Below, one piece after another: positions 15,975-24,337 of a DNA stretch of 64,000 bases. Origin of the DNA: JAGLYZ01 sp049642725 (GTDB lineage Bacteria > Patescibacteriota > Minisyncoccia > Minisyncoccales > JAGMDC01). The stretch's first letter is position 1; the number at the start of each line of letters is the position of its first letter. Both the position numbers and the translations under genes were made by a program. Under the pieces are notes generated by a model. It saw only the letters and a program-made list of their open reading frames with translations. It had not been told where the DNA came from and did not search any database. The DNA is taken from contig JBARPC010000004.1 in assembly GCA_049642725.1 (NCBI GenBank), positions 70,804-134,803 on the forward strand, in the 5' to 3' direction.

Positions 15975-15999
15975 CACTACGAGAACTGTTCTCGTAGTG
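15975..15999. repeat. REP palindrome upstream of RAYT
   Basis: 25-base perfect palindrome CACTACGAGAAC-T-GTTCTCGTAGTG, between the RAYT start (15947) and the exchanger gene stop (16001). Confidence 0.85.
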
Positions 16000-16000
16000 T

Positions 16001-16954
16001 TTATTTGACGAGGATTTCGGTTATTACAAAAGCGATGTAAACGCCTAAAAGGAATAATCCTTCTTTTTTTGTGATTTTTCTATCAGTGCGGACAAAAATA
16101 AGAAAGAATAAAGCAGCCATTACCAAGAAAAACCGGGCAACAGCATAAGGAGAAAAACTGGCAATTTCAATCGGACAAATAATAGCCACAATGCCTAAAA
16201 CCAATGTAGAAGCAACAATAACAACGCCCATTAAATCGCCTAAAAGCATCCAATTCTGGCCTTGCCTGGCTGAAAGAATGGTAAAGTATGCTTCTGGAAA
16301 AGCGTTGCCAATAGCAACAACAAACATTCCGATAAAAACCAAAGAAAAATGAAAGGTCTCTCCAAAATAAAAAGCAGCTTCTACCATTCCTTTAGAAGCT
16401 GCGAGTAAAATAATTATTCCAAAAGCTACTTTCCCCAAACCCTTAAAAAAATCTTTAAAATCCTTTACACTAACTTTATTCCCATTATATGTCTTACTAA
16501 ACCTTTCTTTTTTTGAAAAGAGCCAAAAAACATAAAACACAAAGGCAGAAATTAAAACTGCTCCGTCGCCTCTTGATAAGATACCGTCAAAAATTAGAAA
16601 AAGAGGCAGAATAGCAATAAAAAAGGTAAAAACTGCTGATGACTGGACCATCTTGCTTCTAGCTGGTATTCCCTTGCTTACAAAAACAGACAGAGCAATA
16701 ATAACCGTTAAATCAATAAGGTTTCCGCCAATAGTATCTCCGAAAGAAAGCTGAGGAACTCCTTTAAGAGCAGACAGAATGCCAAAGAAAAAATTAGGAG
16801 CAGAACCAGCAACAGCAACGATAAAAAAAGCAATAACAAATTCCCTTAATTTCAAAAAACAAGCCATTTTTACTAATCCGTCAACCAGCCATTTTCCAGA
16901 CCAGAAAAGCAAAAAACAAGAAATAAGAAAAAGTAAGATATAAAAATAAAACAT
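16001..16954 (-). CDS. Na+/Ca2+ (CaCA family) exchanger, paralogue 2
   Basis: 317-residue inner-membrane cation exchanger of the YrbG/CaCA type with about ten membrane helices in two homologous halves. Alpha-repeat 1 is GSAPNFFFGILSALKG...GDTIGGNLIDLT (about 50-90). Alpha-repeat 2 is AIGNAFPEAYFTILSARQG...GDLMG (about 215-245), keeping the Asn-x(3)-Pro-Glu core. It probably moves Ca2+ against Na+ or K+; the ion cannot be told from sequence. It lies 3 bp after its close paralogue and downstream of a Ca2+-ATPase-like gene. The REP palindrome at 15975-15999 follows its stop. Confidence 0.85.
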   Translation of the reverse strand: MFYFYILLFLISCFLLFWSGKWLVDGLVKMACFLKLREFVIAFFIVAVAGSAPNFFFGILSALKGVPQLSFGDTIGGNLIDLTVIIALSVFVSKGIPARSKMVQSSAVFTFFIAILPLFLIFDGILSRGDGAVLISAFVFYVFWLFSKKERFSKTYNGNKVSVKDFKDFFKGLGKVAFGIIILLAASKGMVEAAFYFGETFHFSLVFIGMFVVAIGNAFPEAYFTILSARQGQNWMLLGDLMGVVIVASTLVLGIVAIICPIEIASFSPYAVARFFLVMAALFFLIFVRTDRKITKKEGLFLLGVYIAFVITEILVK

Positions 16955-16957
16955 AGA

Positions 16958-17917
16958 TTATTGAATTAATAATTCACAAAAGACAAAAGTAATATAAATG
17001 CCTAATAAAAATATAGCTTCTTTTTTTGTAATTTTACTACCACTCCGAACACAGAAGAAAAAGAACAAAGCTGAAAAAATTAAGAAAAACCGGGCAATAG
17101 CAAAAGAAGAAAAATTAATCATTTCAATCGGACAAATCAAAGCAACAATTCCTAAGACCAAAGTAGCCGGCACTATTACTGAACCCATTAAATTGCCTAA
17201 AATCATTCCTGTCTCACCCTTTTTAGCAGAAATAATAGCAAAATACATTTCAGGCAAGGCATTTCCCAGACCTACGATTAAAATACCGATTAAAGGTAAA
17301 GACAAATTCCAGTTCTGAGCGAAAAAAGAAGCTGACCTCACTATTCCTTCTGCTGCTGCCAAAAGTAAAATCAGGGATAAGGATACTGCAACTAAACTCT
17401 TTATAAAAAGTTTAAATCCTATAATTGTATCTTTTTCTTTTTCATTATAAACTCTTTTAAATCTTTCTTTTTTTGAAAAGAGCCAAAAAACATAAAATAC
17501 AAAGGCAGAAATTAATAAAATCCCGTCTCCTCTGCCTAATGTCCCGTCTAAAATTAAAACTATTGGCAAAACCGCTATAGCAATTGTAAAAATTGAAGAA
17601 GTTTGAATAAGCTCGCCTTTTGCTGGAATAAATGCTTTTGAAATTAAGACCGCCAAAGCCACTGCTAAAGTTAAATCAATAACATTGCCCCCTACTACAT
17701 CTCCAAAAGAAAGCTCGGGAATTTTGTAAAGAGCTGAATTAATTCCAACAAAAAGATTTGGCACAGAGCCGGCAAAAGCCATCACAAAAAAGGCAACCAC
17801 AAATTCCTTCCATTTTAAAAACCTTGCCATTCTAATTAATCCTTCAACCAGTATCTTTCCTGACCAAAGAAGAATTATGCAGGAAAATATAAAAATAAAA
17901 GTATAAAAACCAATCAT
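16958..17917 (-). CDS. Na+/Ca2+ (CaCA family) exchanger, paralogue 1
   Basis: 319-residue exchanger clearly homologous along its whole length to the following gene; they even share the identical cytoplasmic-loop stretch FVFYVFWLFSKKERF. Alpha-repeat 1 is GSVPNLFVGINSALYK...GDVVGGNVIDLT and alpha-repeat 2 is GLGNALPEMYFAIISAKKG...GNLMGS. About ten membrane helices. Its ATG overlaps the stop of the P-type ATPase by 4 bp, which shows translational coupling. The tandem arose by duplication; the two may form a heterodimer or differ in ion choice. Confidence 0.86.
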   Translation of the reverse strand: MIGFYTFIFIFSCIILLWSGKILVEGLIRMARFLKWKEFVVAFFVMAFAGSVPNLFVGINSALYKIPELSFGDVVGGNVIDLTLAVALAVLISKAFIPAKGELIQTSSIFTIAIAVLPIVLILDGTLGRGDGILLISAFVFYVFWLFSKKERFKRVYNEKEKDTIIGFKLFIKSLVAVSLSLILLLAAAEGIVRSASFFAQNWNLSLPLIGILIVGLGNALPEMYFAIISAKKGETGMILGNLMGSVIVPATLVLGIVALICPIEMINFSSFAIARFFLIFSALFFFFCVRSGSKITKKEAIFLLGIYITFVFCELLIQ

Positions 17918-20571
17918 GCTCTTTGTTTTTTAGTTATAAAATACCATTTTGTCGCCTCAATTAATGCTATATTAAAAACCACAACCCATAAAATTAATTT
18001 CCAGTCATACCAGCTTAATGGCACAGTTTGCAAAAGCGTTTGCAAAGCCGGAACATACAAAGCAGCTACTAAAGCTGTTAATCCGGCAATCCAGCTCAAA
18101 ATTAAAAATTTATTGGAAAAAAGATTTATATTCCAAATATTTCTTCTCAAGCTCTTGCATGGAAAAATATAGAAAAGGGAATTCATAGCTAAAGCGGCAA
18201 AAATGATTGACTGAATATGCATATGGCTATAACCAGAATACCTTAAAAGCCAAAAAAACAGCGCTAAAAGCAGGATATCTGTAATGATTCCAATAATAAA
18301 AATCAAAACCTTCATTTCCTTTGTTAAAAGAGGACTGCCTTTTTCTTGCGGTTTTCGCTTCATTAAGTCCTTTTCTTTTGGCTCAAAACTCAAAGTTATG
18401 CTTGGCAAACTATCTACAATTAAGTTCACCCATAAGATTTGAACAGCGATAACAGGCAATGGCAGGCCTAAAACAATACTTACGCCGACTAAAATGGTCT
18501 CTGTAAAAGAATTGGAAAGCAAATAAGTAATTACTTTTCTAATATTATCAATTATTGCTCTTCCTTCTTCTACTGTAGCTACAATAATATTAAAATTATC
18601 TGTTAATAAAATTAGATCTGAAACTTCTTTTGCTACATCAGTGCCTGAACCCAAAGCTATGCCAATATCAGCTTTTTTAAGAGCTGGCGCATCATTAATC
18701 CCATCACCAGTCATTGCCACTACTTCTCCTTTTCTCTGCCAGGCCTGAATTATTCTCAATTTATGCTTTGGCTCAACCCGGGCATAAACCTGTATATCTT
18801 TAATTCTTTTTTCAAATTCTTCATCTGAAAGCTCATCTAATTCTTTGCCTTCTATAATATTTTTTTCTTTTATTCTAAATCCTATTTCCTTAGCTACTGC
18901 TTTGGCAGTTAACTTATGGTCTCCGGTAACAATCATTGGCCTCATGCCCGCTTTTTTACAAATCCTTATTGCCTCTTTCGCCTCTTTTCTGACAGGGTCT
19001 TTAAGAGCAATAAACCCTAAAAAAGTTAAATTATTAACCTCTTCTTCTATATTTTTTACCCTGTTAAATTGCTTTGCACACCAACTCGTCGGGGATTTAA
19101 CAGGGTGAATTTTTCTCTGTGCTGTTGCCACGACTCTTAGTCCTTTTTTAGTCAATTCTTCCAATTGTTTATTTAATTTCTGTTTGAATTTATCATTTAA
19201 TATTCTATTTCTGCTCTTGACTAACAAATGAGAAGAAAGAGAAATAATTTTTTCAGGCGCGCCTGAAACATACAAAATATTTCCCTTTTTATTTTCCTGA
19301 CGCAAGCTGGCAATAAATTTATTTTCAGGATTAAAAGGAATTTCGTCAATTTCCAAACATTCTTTTTCTAGCTTTGGTTTTTCAAAACCAAGCTTGGCGC
19401 CGGCTGAAATAAATGCTTTGTCAGTAGGCTCGCCATGAATCTGCCAAACAGGATAAAGAGCTTCAGGATTCTCTATAAATGCTTCACTGCACAAAACAGC
19501 GGCTTTTAAAGCCAGCTTCTCTGTCTTTTTATCAGAACTAATAATTCCCGCCACTTCCATCCTCCCTTCAGTCAGAGTTAATGTTTTGTCAGTGGCAATA
19601 ACAGAAGTGCTCCCTAATGTTTCTGCCGCTATTAGTTTTCTTACCAGGCCTTTTCTTTTCAGAATTCTCGTCATTCCAAGAGCTAAAATTACAGTTACAG
19701 CAATCGGAAGTCCTTCTGGAATAGCGGCTACGGCAACAGCTATGGCTACTTCAAACATTTCTAAAGCGCATTGGTCCTTAAGCAGGCCTGCTAAGAAAAT
19801 ATAGACAGCGAAAATAGTAACAATGAGTCCGATTTTCTTGCTCAAAACAGCTATTCTTTTCTGGAGAGGTGTTTTTTCTTCTTTAGTTTCTTTGATTAAA
19901 TCAGCTACTCTGCCTATTTCTGTATCTTTGCCAGTCTCAGTAATTACTGCTTTGCCTTTCCCATATTCTATAACGCAACCCATATATACCATATTATCCC
20001 TATCAGCTATTGAAGTTTTTTGAGGCAAAATATCTGTTGTTTTTTTAGCTGACAGCCACTCGCCAGTTAAAGGCGATTCATTTATTTTGAGTCCGTAATT
20101 CTCAATTAAACGGCCGTCAGCCGGCACCTTATCTCCGGAAGACAAAACAATAATATCTCCCGGCACAAGATCTTCAGCATCAATTTTTTTCTCTCTGCCA
20201 TCTCTAATGACTTTGGCTTCTATTTTAATTATTTTCTTTAATTCTCTTAATGCTTTAGACGCCTTGTTTTCCTGAAAATAGCCGATAACAGTATTAAAAA
20301 TAATAGCAGCCATAATAACAATACTGTCAGTATAAAGCTTAAAAACAGCAGTGCCAATCCCAGCAATGACTAAAATATAAATTAAAGGGCTTTTAAACTG
20401 CTCAAAAAATATCTTTATTTTAGATAGATGTTTTTCTTCGGGAAGCTTGTTTAAGCCAATTTTTTTTCGCCTCTCCACTACTTCTTTATTGGACAACCCT
20501 GCCTCTTTATCAGTTTCTAAAATTTTGCTCACTTCCTGAATAGAAAGATTATGCCAGCTTTTATTAGACAT
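17914..20571 (-). CDS. P-type cation-transporting ATPase (Ca2+-type, PacL-like)
   Basis: 885-residue P2-type pump with N-terminal cation ATPase domain, actuator, phosphorylation and nucleotide domains and ten expected membrane helices. PEGLP in M4, MIVTGDH and TGDGINDAPALK are normal. Two catalytic signatures are not: the phosphorylation motif reads DKTLTLT (Asp328, with Leu331 in place of the near-invariant Gly), and the actuator loop reads TGEW instead of TGES. A 49-bp palindrome-ended element (19058-19106) is inserted in frame in the nucleotide-binding region, adding about HPVKSPTSWCAKQF. Context with two CaCA exchangers suggests Ca2+ extrusion, but activity may be altered. Confidence 0.85.
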   Translation of the reverse strand: MSNKSWHNLSIQEVSKILETDKEAGLSNKEVVERRKKIGLNKLPEEKHLSKIKIFFEQFKSPLIYILVIAGIGTAVFKLYTDSIVIMAAIIFNTVIGYFQENKASKALRELKKIIKIEAKVIRDGREKKIDAEDLVPGDIIVLSSGDKVPADGRLIENYGLKINESPLTGEWLSAKKTTDILPQKTSIADRDNMVYMGCVIEYGKGKAVITETGKDTEIGRVADLIKETKEEKTPLQKRIAVLSKKIGLIVTIFAVYIFLAGLLKDQCALEMFEVAIAVAVAAIPEGLPIAVTVILALGMTRILKRKGLVRKLIAAETLGSTSVIATDKTLTLTEGRMEVAGIISSDKKTEKLALKAAVLCSEAFIENPEALYPVWQIHGEPTDKAFISAGAKLGFEKPKLEKECLEIDEIPFNPENKFIASLRQENKKGNILYVSGAPEKIISLSSHLLVKSRNRILNDKFKQKLNKQLEELTKKGLRVVATAQRKIHPVKSPTSWCAKQFNRVKNIEEEVNNLTFLGFIALKDPVRKEAKEAIRICKKAGMRPMIVTGDHKLTAKAVAKEIGFRIKEKNIIEGKELDELSDEEFEKRIKDIQVYARVEPKHKLRIIQAWQRKGEVVAMTGDGINDAPALKKADIGIALGSGTDVAKEVSDLILLTDNFNIIVATVEEGRAIIDNIRKVITYLLSNSFTETILVGVSIVLGLPLPVIAVQILWVNLIVDSLPSITLSFEPKEKDLMKRKPQEKGSPLLTKEMKVLIFIIGIITDILLLALFFWLLRYSGYSHMHIQSIIFAALAMNSLFYIFPCKSLRRNIWNINLFSNKFLILSWIAGLTALVAALYVPALQTLLQTVPLSWYDWKLILWVVVFNIALIEATKWYFITKKQRA
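19058..19106. repeat. In-frame palindrome-ended element in the ATPase gene
   Basis: ACCCTGTTAAAT (19058-19069) and ATTTAACAGGGT (19095-19106) are perfect inverted ends around a 25-base core. The same 12-base ends occur in the 16S leader at 34082-34139 with a different core. Confidence 0.75.
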
Positions 20572-20614
20572 TGTTTTATTATAACAATTTATCTCAGGAA
20601 ATAAAGCATAAATA

Positions 20615-20643
20615 AAAAGAGGGATTAATTAATCCCTCTTTTT
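20615..20643. terminator. Bidirectional terminator
   Basis: Palindrome AAAGAGGGATTAA/TTAATCCCTCTTT with T-rich flanks on both sides, following the small acidic ORF on the minus strand. Confidence 0.75.
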
Positions 20644-20654
20644 ATTAAATTATT

Positions 20655-20750
20655 TTACTCTTCAGATTCCCCTTCCTCTGTTGTTTTTTCTTCTTTATCT
20701 TCTCCTTCTTCTGTTTCTGTATCCTCCTGCATTAAAAATTCTGTTGTCAT
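20655..20750 (-). CDS. Possible small acidic protein, 31 aa
   Basis: ORF MTTEFLMQEDTETEEGEDKE... ending EEGESEE, nearly all Glu, Asp, Thr and Gly. It lies between a good promoter (20823-20850) and a bidirectional terminator, so the locus is almost surely transcribed. Whether the peptide is made is unsure; there is no SD before the first ATG, and the second Met (codon 7) is followed by GGAGG inside the frame. The alternative is a short noncoding RNA with a fortuitous ORF. Confidence 0.4.
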   Translation of the reverse strand: MTTEFLMQEDTETEEGEDKEEKTTEEGESEE

Positions 20751-20822
20751 TTTTTTGATTAGTTCTTTATTTTATCAGAGAGGAAACAAGTCGACTACTC
20801 TTGTGAAATCTCTCATAATCAA

Positions 20823-20850
20823 ATGATAAATTAAACAAAAAACTTGTCAA
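20823..20850 (-). promoter_or_regulatory. Promoter of the small acidic ORF
   Basis: -35 TTGACA (20845-20850), 16-bp spacer, -10 TATCAT (20823-20828) on the minus strand. A DnaA-box-like TTATCCACA and a REP palindrome lie just upstream. Confidence 0.6.
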
Positions 20851-20875
20851 TACCCGTTATCCACAGGACAAAATA

Positions 20876-20900
20876 ACCACCGAGAACAGTTCTCGGTGGT
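20876..20900. repeat. REP palindrome
   Basis: 25-base perfect palindrome ACCACCGAGAAC-A-GTTCTCGGTGGT, 6 bases past the tRNA-Glu 3' end. It shares the GAGAACAGTTCTC core with the RAYT-flanking copies, but its outer stem differs with compensating bases. Confidence 0.8.
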
Positions 20901-20906
20901 ATTATG

Positions 20907-20979
20907 CGCCCTCATCGGGAATCGAACCCGAATTACCAGCTTGAGAAGCTGATGTCCTAAGCCATTAGACGATGAGGGC
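20907..20979 (-). tRNA. tRNA-Glu (CUC)
   Basis: Acceptor GCCCTCA/TGAGGGC, discriminator G, D-arm CGTCTAATGGCTTAGGACA, anticodon stem-loop TCAGC-TTCTCAA-GCTGG with anticodon CTC, T-arm TCGGG-TTCGATT-CCCGA. CCA is not encoded. It lies between a REP palindrome and the ftsI stop. Confidence 0.93.
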
Positions 20980-21022
20980 TTTTCAATAACTTTTTACCAT
21001 AAAATTAAGCTATTTTCAATGT

Positions 21023-22696
21023 TTATTCGTAGTCAGGCGGGATTTCGTAATAATCAATAATATATTTGGCTAATTCTTGAAAAACAGGCACAGCAGAATA
21101 TTCTGCTGTTTTCGTTTTAGGATTATCAAGCTTTACTAAAATAAGAAATTTTGGCTCAAATGCAGGAGCAAACCCTATAAAGGTCTGCCAAGTTTTATCG
21201 AGGGAATACACTCCTTTCTCCGGCACTTGAGCTGTCCCTGTCTTTCCGCCGATATAATAGCCTGGAACTCTGGCAGTTTTAGCATAACCATGCTCTACTA
21301 CGCTCACCAACATAGCTGTAGCATTAGAAGAAGTGCTGGAAGAAATAATATGTGTTTCGTTTACTTCCGGTTCATTTTCAATCCACTTGTTTCCATTACT
21401 TATCTTTTGGACAACATAAGGTTTTATTAGCTTGCCGCCATTAATAATGGCGCAGTAAGCCCTGGCTATCTGAATAGGAGTTAATTCTATCCCCTGGCCA
21501 TAAGAAGCAGTAGCGTAATTTATTTCATAACCCTTTTTTAATTCTTTGTTTTGGGAAAAACTTTCTTCCTGCAGGTCAATACCTGTTGGTTGAAAAATGC
21601 CGAATTTTTCAATATACTTTAAAAAATCTTCATATCCTATCTGTTCTCCGACAAAAACTGCCCCGGTATTGATTGATTTTTCCAGCACTTCAGTCATTGT
21701 TTTCTCGCCCCAGACCATTTTATTATAGTTATAAATAGTATAATCACTGATTTCAACCAGGCCTTCATCAATATAAGTGGTCTGGGGAGTTATTTTTCCC
21801 AAATCAAGACCAGCTGATATAGTAATAGCTTTAAAAATTGAACCCGGTTCAAAAAGCCAGTAAATCGCACTATTTTGAAAATCTTCTTCTTGCTCCTGAA
21901 AATAGTAATTAGGATTAAAGCCAGGCAGATTAGCCATAGCTAAAATCTTTCCTGAAAATGGCTCTATAACTATAATCTGGCCTGACTCAATATCTAAGCT
22001 TTCTTTTGTATCCCTCAATAATTTCTCTGCCATTGACTGGATATGATAATCAATAGTTAAAATAATATCAGAGCCCTTTTGCGGCTCATCTCTTGAAGTT
22101 AAAAACAAATCAATCCATGCGTTTCTTCCTCCTTCTTGGAATTCCTCTTCTCCTCTTAAAGTGCTGTCATAATAACCTTCTAAACCATACTGGCCTATGC
22201 CTTGTCCGCCTAAAAAACCAACAACTTGAGATGCTAATAATTCTTGCGGATAGTATCTGCCTAAAAACTCTTTAAGGTAAACGCCCTTAATCTCTAATTC
22301 TTTTAATTGGGACATCTCTTCTTCAGACAATTTATTCTTGAGCATCTGAAAAAAGGTATCTTCTTGATTCAGCTTTTCTAAAACTAATTCTTGCTCTAAC
22401 CCAAGAATTTCTGCCAGTTTTTGGGATACTTCTTCTTTTTCTTTTACTTCTGAGGGAGAGACATAAACCATCTGCCAGTCCTTATTAACAGCTAAAGGAT
22501 ATAAATCGCCTTTTCTATCTTGAAGATAAATTTCCCCTCTTTCTCCTTCAATCTCTGCAAAAAACTTCTGCTGGCCCTGGGCTAACGCTTTATAAAAATC
22601 ATGGTCTAAAATTTGGATATAAACCAAGCGGCCTATTACAGCCGCTCCAAATAATAAAACTAAAAAAAGAATTACATTTATGCGCCAAAATTTCAT
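21023..22696 (-). CDS. ftsI: Penicillin-binding protein, FtsI type
   Basis: Septal peptidoglycan transpeptidase. The 557-residue class B PBP has one N-terminal transmembrane helix (about 7-27), a PBP dimerisation domain with RGEIY (about 54), and a transpeptidase domain. The active serine lies in EPGSIFK, the second motif is SIN (within KSINTGAVF) and the third is KTGTAQ. No PASTA domain. It is the last gene of mraZ-rsmH-ftsL-ftsI, the standard start of the division and cell wall cluster; the murein synthesis genes that usually follow are not here, since tRNA-Glu comes next. No SD. Confidence 0.92.
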   Translation of the reverse strand: MKFWRINVILFLVLLFGAAVIGRLVYIQILDHDFYKALAQGQQKFFAEIEGERGEIYLQDRKGDLYPLAVNKDWQMVYVSPSEVKEKEEVSQKLAEILGLEQELVLEKLNQEDTFFQMLKNKLSEEEMSQLKELEIKGVYLKEFLGRYYPQELLASQVVGFLGGQGIGQYGLEGYYDSTLRGEEEFQEGGRNAWIDLFLTSRDEPQKGSDIILTIDYHIQSMAEKLLRDTKESLDIESGQIIVIEPFSGKILAMANLPGFNPNYYFQEQEEDFQNSAIYWLFEPGSIFKAITISAGLDLGKITPQTTYIDEGLVEISDYTIYNYNKMVWGEKTMTEVLEKSINTGAVFVGEQIGYEDFLKYIEKFGIFQPTGIDLQEESFSQNKELKKGYEINYATASYGQGIELTPIQIARAYCAIINGGKLIKPYVVQKISNGNKWIENEPEVNETHIISSSTSSNATAMLVSVVEHGYAKTARVPGYYIGGKTGTAQVPEKGVYSLDKTWQTFIGFAPAFEPKFLILVKLDNPKTKTAEYSAVPVFQELAKYIIDYYEIPPDYE

Positions 22697-22698
22697 AT

Positions 22699-23034
22699 TT
22701 ACTTTGCTATTGCTGTGCTTTCTAAAATCTTAATATAACTAATCCTTCCTACTTTCTCATAATTCAATTCTTTAGCTAATAATTCAATATTCTCTAATAA
22801 ATCACCCTGAAAAAGTCCTATTTCCAAGTTCTTATTCTGCTGTGAAAGCTCTTTGATGTCCTGCTGACAGCTTAAAATAAGATTAGACTCATTTGTTATG
22901 CCATTAATCTGAATTATATAAAAAATAGCTAAAGAGATCATTAGGATAATACAAAAAGACAAAACTAATTTACAAAATGTCATTAAATGAATTCTGGGAA
23001 GACTTATTAAATTGGACAAGACATAAGTGTTCAT
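22699..23034 (-). CDS. ftsL: FtsL-like division protein
   Basis: 111-residue bitopic protein: a cytoplasmic N-terminus, one membrane helix (about 18-43, FCKLVLSFCIILMISLAIFY) and an extracytoplasmic coiled coil (about 53-90). Sequence similarity is low, as always for FtsL, but size, topology and position between rsmH and ftsI identify it. It overlaps rsmH by 4 bp and lies 2 bp before ftsI. FtsL forms the FtsQLB complex that activates septal synthesis by FtsI and FtsW. Confidence 0.78.
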   Translation of the reverse strand: MNTYVLSNLISLPRIHLMTFCKLVLSFCIILMISLAIFYIIQINGITNESNLILSCQQDIKELSQQNKNLEIGLFQGDLLENIELLAKELNYEKVGRISYIKILESTAIAK

Positions 23035-23900
23035 ATTTTTACTGCTGCCCGCAAGCGAGCTGACCTTGAACGAGGATTTGTTTTTATCTCATCGTCTGTT
23101 GGTCTAATTGGTTTTTTAGTTAGTATTTTAATTTGCGTTTTTTGAGCTATTTCTTTAAAAAAATTTTTAACTATTCTATCTTCTAAAGAATGAAAAGAAA
23201 TAATTACTAATCTTCCTCCTATGTTTAAAATTTCTAATGCTTGAGGCAAAACATTTCTAATATTTTCTAATTCCTGATTAACTGCAATCCTTAACGCCTG
23301 AAAAGTTCTTGTGGCTGGAAAAATTCTTCCTTTTTCATAATTCTTAGGAACCGCTTTTATAATTATCTCTTTCAACTGAAAAGTTGTTTTGATTGGTTCT
23401 ATTCTTCTTGCTTTTGCTATTTCTTTAGCTATTCTCCTTGAAAATTTTTCTTCTCCATATTCTCTTAAAATTTTCTCAATCTCTTTTTCAGGCCATTTAT
23501 TTATAATCTCTTGAGCACTCAATCCTTTGTGCGAGTCATAGCGCATAATCAATAGCTCGTTTTTCTGGAAAGAAAATCCTTTTCCCGATTGTTCTATGTG
23601 CCAAGAAGAAAAGCCTAAATCAAATAAAATTCCTTTAACAGATATAAAACTATATTCTTCAACAATCTTTTTTAAATTTACGTAAGAATCATTAACTAAT
23701 ATTAATCTGTCTCGCTGCTTCACTCTTTTAAATAAGTCCGTGTCTATTTCAATTCCTAATACTTTCCCATTGGGCTTATTCCTTTCCAAAATGGCGGTGC
23801 TGTGTCCTGCTTCACCAATGGTAGCATCAATAAAATTCTCATTCGGCTTTGGATGCAAATATTCTAAAACTTCTTTTTTTAAAACTGAAATATGGGTCAT
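23031..23900 (-). CDS. rsmH: 16S rRNA m4C1402 methyltransferase RsmH (MraW)
   Basis: SAM-dependent methyltransferase of 289 residues that methylates N4 of C1402 in 16S rRNA. It begins HISVLKKEVLEYL, has the SAM motif DATIGEAGHSTAIL (about 25-38), GILFDLGFSSWHIEQSGKGFSF in the middle, NQELENI, and the family-typical FHSLEDRIVKNFFKE near 235, ending with NPRSRSARLRAA. Full length. It follows mraZ by 2 bp. Its target region in this genome's 16S (helix 44) is conserved at CCGCCCGTC. Confidence 0.95.
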   Translation of the reverse strand: MTHISVLKKEVLEYLHPKPNENFIDATIGEAGHSTAILERNKPNGKVLGIEIDTDLFKRVKQRDRLILVNDSYVNLKKIVEEYSFISVKGILFDLGFSSWHIEQSGKGFSFQKNELLIMRYDSHKGLSAQEIINKWPEKEIEKILREYGEEKFSRRIAKEIAKARRIEPIKTTFQLKEIIIKAVPKNYEKGRIFPATRTFQALRIAVNQELENIRNVLPQALEILNIGGRLVIISFHSLEDRIVKNFFKEIAQKTQIKILTKKPIRPTDDEIKTNPRSRSARLRAAVKI

Positions 23901-23902
23901 AA

Positions 23903-24334
23903 TTATAAACCAAGTTCTCCTAATCTTTCAGCAATATCACCTATTCCTGCTTCTGTTTTTTGACTGTATTCCTTCCATCTGCCTTCATCCCAAATCTCAA
24001 TTCTGTTATATACTCCGGCAATAACTATTTTTTTCTTAAAACAAGCATAGCTTTTTAGATAATCAGGAATAAGAATCCTGCCTAAACCGTCTATTTTAAC
24101 ATCCATGGCGCCGACAAGCATTAATCTGGCAAATCCCCTGGCATCGGCTTGGGATAAAGGCAGCTTGCTTAATTTCTCTGCCAGCTTCTCCCATTCTTTT
24201 AAAGGATAAAGAAAAAGACAATTATCCAATCCTCTGGTGATAACCGCGCTTTTGCCTAAAATCTGCCGAAATTTTGTCGGAATAGCCAATCGTTTTTTTT
24301 CATCTATTGAATATGTGTATTCGCCGATGAACAT
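23903..24334 (-). CDS. mraZ: Transcriptional regulator MraZ
   Basis: 143-residue protein with two AbrB/SpoVT-like swapped-hairpin domains. Repeat 1 starts FIGEYTYSIDEKKRLAIPTKFRQ and repeat 2 has MDVKIDGLGRILIPDYLKSY; both keep the D-x(2)-x-R-hydrophobic-hydrophobic-P pattern. MraZ binds direct repeats in its own promoter and represses the division cluster. The region upstream has a clear promoter and regularly spaced GTGGATAA-type repeats, suitable operators. It is the first gene of the four-gene division unit. Confidence 0.94.
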   Translation of the reverse strand: MFIGEYTYSIDEKKRLAIPTKFRQILGKSAVITRGLDNCLFLYPLKEWEKLAEKLSKLPLSQADARGFARLMLVGAMDVKIDGLGRILIPDYLKSYACFKKKIVIAGVYNRIEIWDEGRWKEYSQKTEAGIGDIAERLGELGL

Positions 24335-24337
24335 AGT

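Noticed and set aside
20876..20900. GAGAACAGTTCTC palindromes as LexA/SOS boxes
   Set aside because: Gram-positive type LexA sites have GAAC-N4-GTTC, while here the half-sites are one base apart. Copies lie inside coding sequences and flank a RAYT gene, which fits REP elements better.
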